Source: WACF01 sp040880205 | GTDB lineage: Bacteria > Pseudomonadota > Gammaproteobacteria > Pseudomonadales > Cellvibrionaceae | Direction of reading: 5' to 3' | Assembly: GCA_040880205.1 (NCBI GenBank) | Contig: JBBDIU010000115.1 | Span: forward strand, 1 to 16,485 | Length of the DNA stretch: 16,485 nucleotides | Part shown: positions 14,295 to 16,485 of the stretch, piece by piece | Numbering within the stretch: the first letter of the stretch is position 1 | Layout of the letters: each line of letters starts with the position of its first letter | The notes under the pieces: generated by a model | What the model was told of the DNA's origin: nothing | What the model saw: only the letters and a program-made list of their open reading frames with translations | The model's database searches: none | Position numbers and translations under genes: made by a program

Positions 14295-14373
14295 CAGTTA
14301 GTTCGCATTAATGCAGCGCGCCTACAAGGCCACTGGCAAGGCGCAACTCGCGGTCGATTGGAGGCAGCTATCA

Positions 14374-14769
14374 ATGGAAATGTTTGCGCCAAGTTATGCC
14401 ATGGAGTTGCGGGAACCGAGACCTGAGCAGCCCCGTTCCCCGCGCTTGCGCCATAAGCAAGTTGCCCGCATCATCTGTCATCTGCGCGACGATCTCCACG
14501 GCAGCCATCCGCAGCTGAACATGCCCACCCGGTGGATGATTGAATGCCTGGTCGCCAACGGTTACAGGGAGGCACACGAGGAGTGGCAGGCCATCGTCAT
14601 TGAAACGCTGAAGAACGTCCGCAATCTCGCCAGCGCCAACTTGCACTCCAACCAAGGCTTCACCCGGCTCGACGGCAAAACACCCCTGTTCCCCAACGAC
14701 CAGTTATTCGACGAGTGGGACGCCTTCCGCTTTTGTCAGACACTGCTGCAGTATTTGGGGAGCCTCTGA
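14374..14769 (+). CDS. Conserved-looking protein of unknown function
   Basis: A 131-residue soluble protein. Start ATG 14374 is chosen because GGAGG lies 9 nt upstream; the longer reading from ATG 14311 adds 21 residues without a good ribosome-binding site. The N-terminal 25 residues are Pro/Arg-rich. Then come RLRHKQVARIICHLRDDLHG, PTRWMIECLVANGY (51-64), EEWQAIVIETLKNVRNL (69-85) and PLFPNDQLFDEWDAFRFCQTLLQYL (104-128), all mainly helical. The W-x-I-E-C-L-V phrase and the closing W-D-x-F helix recall the helical C-terminal half of some nucleotidyltransferase-like proteins, but no catalytic G-S/D-x-D is present here. This is a weak resemblance and no function is assigned. It sits between the small coiled-coil gene and the next unknown gene, all same strand. 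Confidence 0.75.
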   Translation: MEMFAPSYAMELREPRPEQPRSPRLRHKQVARIICHLRDDLHGSHPQLNMPTRWMIECLVANGYREAHEEWQAIVIETLKNVRNLASANLHSNQGFTRLDGKTPLFPNDQLFDEWDAFRFCQTLLQYLGSL

Positions 14770-14788
14770 ATAACTCGTTAAACATAGC

Positions 14789-14811
14789 TCCGAGGAAACA
14801 AGTCCGAGGAA
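14789..14811. repeat. Short direct repeat TCCGAGGAA, two copies
   Basis: TCCGAGGAA occurs at 14789-14797 and 14803-14811, 14 bp apart, in the spacer before the next gene. Each copy includes a GAGGAA that resembles a ribosome-binding site, though neither is well spaced from the chosen start. Confidence 0.5.
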
Positions 14812-14907
14812 CCTCCGCGCGAAGTGGGAATCGAAATTTGTAAGCCCTCGGGCATTACCCGTGACGGACAAATCCGGGAAGGATGTGTTCACGACAATGG
14901 CAGCAAA

Positions 14908-15396
14908 ATGGCAACGATGACAGAAACACCGCTGCAACATCTTTTACATCAGCTCCACCATCTTCATCCCAGGACGGTCCTGGTGGCCGCCAACCATACA
15001 CCCCAAGCGGTCAAGTACTGGGCCGAGGAATATCAGGCGACTGTTACGACTATTGGCTCGGAGCAGCACGATTGGCACAAGCTGGGGCGTTACCAATTTA
15101 CCGTGGTCGCGGATTATCTGGAACATTTGCACAAGTCCGAAGGCCTGCAAAAGCTGGCCCAGTTGCGCAACTTGCACAGCCAGAGGATCTGGGTGCTGGT
15201 CAACAGGAATGGCCCCTGGACATTCAACGACTTTATCGCCCTCGGTTTTACGCGCTATGCCGAGTTCGATAGCGACATAGAGGAGCCACCCATGGTGTGC
15301 TACGGTTACGACCTTGCGTCCTACAATCATGTGCGCACTTGGAACAATCCACGCTATTGGGCCAATCCCGAAAACTGGAATAAAAACTGGTGGTAA
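14908..15396 (+). CDS. Degenerate methyltransferase-like protein (possibly DUF6231 family)
   Basis: A 162-residue protein from ATG 14908; an in-frame ATG at 14917 and a GTG at 14824 are alternatives and none has a convincing ribosome-binding site. The strand order suggests a Rossmann fold like SAM methyltransferases: RTVLVAANHT (22-31), ATVTTIG (44-50), FTVVADYLEHL (64-74, where the catalytic-loop strand would be), RIWVLVNRN (93-101) and MVCYGYDL (129-136). The Gly-rich SAM loop (E/D-x-G-x-G-x-G) is missing at the first strand, so enzyme activity is doubtful. The end is Trp/Asn-rich (WNNPRYWANPENWNKNWW). It reminds me of the DUF6231 family of Pseudomonas relatives, from memory only. It is followed after 62 bp by the diguanylate cyclase on the same strand. 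Confidence 0.8.
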   Translation: MATMTETPLQHLLHQLHHLHPRTVLVAANHTPQAVKYWAEEYQATVTTIGSEQHDWHKLGRYQFTVVADYLEHLHKSEGLQKLAQLRNLHSQRIWVLVNRNGPWTFNDFIALGFTRYAEFDSDIEEPPMVCYGYDLASYNHVRTWNNPRYWANPENWNKNWW

Positions 15397-15458
15397 TCGG
15401 TCAAGGCATTTCCGCGTGGATCAGTGACGAAGGGCGTGCCTCCGAACGGGACTCGCAC

Positions 15459-16352
15459 ATGGCCAGAATATTACTCATCCATGATCCCGGCGAAAGCACT
15501 GACTCCCTGGAAGCCCAATTGCACAGCTCGGGCTACGAGGTAAGCCGATTCGGCAGTGAAGCTGCCTCGGGCCAGATAGAAAAGATTGAAGCCAACATCA
15601 TTATCCTGGACATGCCCGCCGTGGATGGAATTGCCACTCTGCGGCGACTGAAGCTCACCCGCGGCATACAGGGAGTCCCGGTCATCCTTCTGTCCGCTGA
15701 CAGCAGCGAGGATGTCATCGTTCATGCGTTGGACCTGGGCGCCTACGACTATGTGTGCAAACCTGTTATTTACCCCGTTCTTGCCGCGCGTATTCGCGCC
15801 GCTCTGCGCCTGCGGGAACATCAACAGTTATTGGCCGAGGCCAATCGGAATCTGGCCACCCTCGCCTCCCAAGACCCACTCACCGGTGTCTACAATCGTC
15901 GACACTTTTGGGAACGGGCCGACATTGAGTTTACCCAGGCAAGGCGCCACAAACGGTCGTTGGCAGTCATTATGCTCGATGTCGATGAATTCAAGGCGGT
16001 CAATGACCGCTACGGCCATTCAATGGGTGACAATGCCCTGATCGAACTCACCATGATTTGCACCAACAATATTCGCATCGCGGACTTCATTGGCCGCCTG
16101 GGCGGAGAGGAATTTGCCATCTGCTGTCCCGATGCCGACCTCCCGGGCGCCATACGGATGGCGGAACGTATTCGCAGCGCCCTCGACCACCATGAAATCT
16201 ACCATCAGGGCAACAGTTGCTCGGTAACGGTTAGCCTGGGGGTAACAGCAGTGGACCACCGAGATAAAAATCTCGAAGCCTTTCTTGACCGCGCCGACCA
16301 ACTGCTTTATCAAGCCAAGGAACAGGGTCGCAACCGAGTCATCGCCAGTTGA
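15459..16352 (+). CDS. Response regulator with receiver and GGDEF domains (diguanylate cyclase)
   Basis: A 297-residue protein that should make cyclic di-GMP from two GTP when its receiver is phosphorylated. Receiver domain (about 2-118): ARILLIHD, phospho-acceptor Asp51 in ILDMP, Ser79 and Lys101 (KP). The acidic pair is His8-Asp9 instead of two acids, a mild departure. GGDEF domain (about 138-297): DPLTGVYNRRHF, LDVDEFKAVNDRYGH with metal-binding Asp174, active-site GGEEF (215-219), and an RxxD inhibitory site (Arg206-Asp209) exactly five residues upstream. The domain order resembles WspR/PleD-like output regulators. Start ATG 15459 is chosen because the receiver strand starts right after it; the GTG at 15390 would add 23 unstructured residues. 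No partner histidine kinase is in the window. Confidence 0.93.
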   Translation: MARILLIHDPGESTDSLEAQLHSSGYEVSRFGSEAASGQIEKIEANIIILDMPAVDGIATLRRLKLTRGIQGVPVILLSADSSEDVIVHALDLGAYDYVCKPVIYPVLAARIRAALRLREHQQLLAEANRNLATLASQDPLTGVYNRRHFWERADIEFTQARRHKRSLAVIMLDVDEFKAVNDRYGHSMGDNALIELTMICTNNIRIADFIGRLGGEEFAICCPDADLPGAIRMAERIRSALDHHEIYHQGNSCSVTVSLGVTAVDHRDKNLEAFLDRADQLLYQAKEQGRNRVIAS

Positions 16353-16451
16353 GATAACATCTTGTCATTTTGCGGGGCTCTTGCTCGCAAAACCCAGCAC
16401 TCTAACCCGAATATTTCACCAAATGCCAACTTGATGGCGCCGCCTTGTGAG

Positions 16452-16478
16452 GCTGAAAACCGCTCCTGCGTTTTCAGC
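16452..16478. terminator. Inverted repeat with T4, likely bidirectional terminator
   Basis: GCTGAAAAC (16452-16460) and GTTTTCAGC (16470-16478) are perfect reverse complements. The loop also forms CGC/GCG, giving an 11-bp stem with a bulged C and a TCCT tetraloop. A T4 follows the GC core in both directions. It lies 100 bp after the diguanylate cyclase stop. Confidence 0.5.
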
Positions 16479-16485
16479 ACTTCCG

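Noticed and set aside
15390..15461. GTG start for the diguanylate cyclase overlapping the previous gene by 7 bp
   Set aside because: It would add 23 residues with no domain character in front of the receiver's first strand; ATG 15459 fits the family.
16367..16392. Inverted repeat TTTTGCG/CGCAAAA after the diguanylate cyclase
   Set aside because: It folds well, but after the GC core comes AAAA in both directions, so it is not a terminator by itself; the repeat at 16452-16478 fits better.

Overview
The window looks like a chromosomal segment of a gammaproteobacterium, probably from the Pseudomonadales/Cellvibrionales side. The basis is recollection of families, not a search. NrdA has the double ATP-cone architecture known from Pseudomonas aeruginosa NrdA. 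NrdB has the matching core, C-terminus and Ala-rich N-terminal extension. GrxD, ArgD, ArgF and CsrA are also of gammaproteobacterial type. No insertion sequence, integrase, tRNA, rRNA or CRISPR array was seen.

Left third (1-6002, all genes on the minus strand). In transcription order these are a hydantoinase-B/oxoprolinase-type protein without a HyuA partner beside it, the monothiol glutaredoxin grxD, a 940-residue membrane-anchored Ser/Thr kinase, and a coiled-coil lipoprotein that runs off the left edge. The kinase and lipoprotein are 50 bp apart and probably form one signalling unit: cytoplasmic kinase, one membrane segment, large periplasmic part. A 610-bp gap between grxD and the kinase holds a run of stable hairpins. 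A 319-bp gap between hyuB and grxD holds a degenerate 16-bp tandem repeat.

Middle (6003-8886, plus strand). argD and argF are neighbours in the arginine pathway. They are preceded by a candidate promoter and a perfect terminator-like hairpin. They are followed by csrA with its own promoter and a GTG start.

Right part (8887-16485, plus strand). A 728-bp regulatory region carries two DnaA boxes and a candidate pair of NrdR boxes. It precedes nrdA-nrdB, the class Ia ribonucleotide reductase. Downstream are a small coiled-coil protein, a 131-residue protein of unknown function, a 162-residue protein with a degenerate methyltransferase-like fold, and a receiver-GGDEF diguanylate cyclase. Terminator-like inverted repeats close the window.

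The items most worth checking are the hairpin cluster at 3313-3473 (possible unannotated plus-strand RNA), a G8 tract in the kinase's ATP-binding loop together with a 7-bp tandem repeat in its linker, the DnaA/NrdR control region with its roughly 490-nt leader, and several unrelated degenerate short tandem repeats confined to gene spacers.
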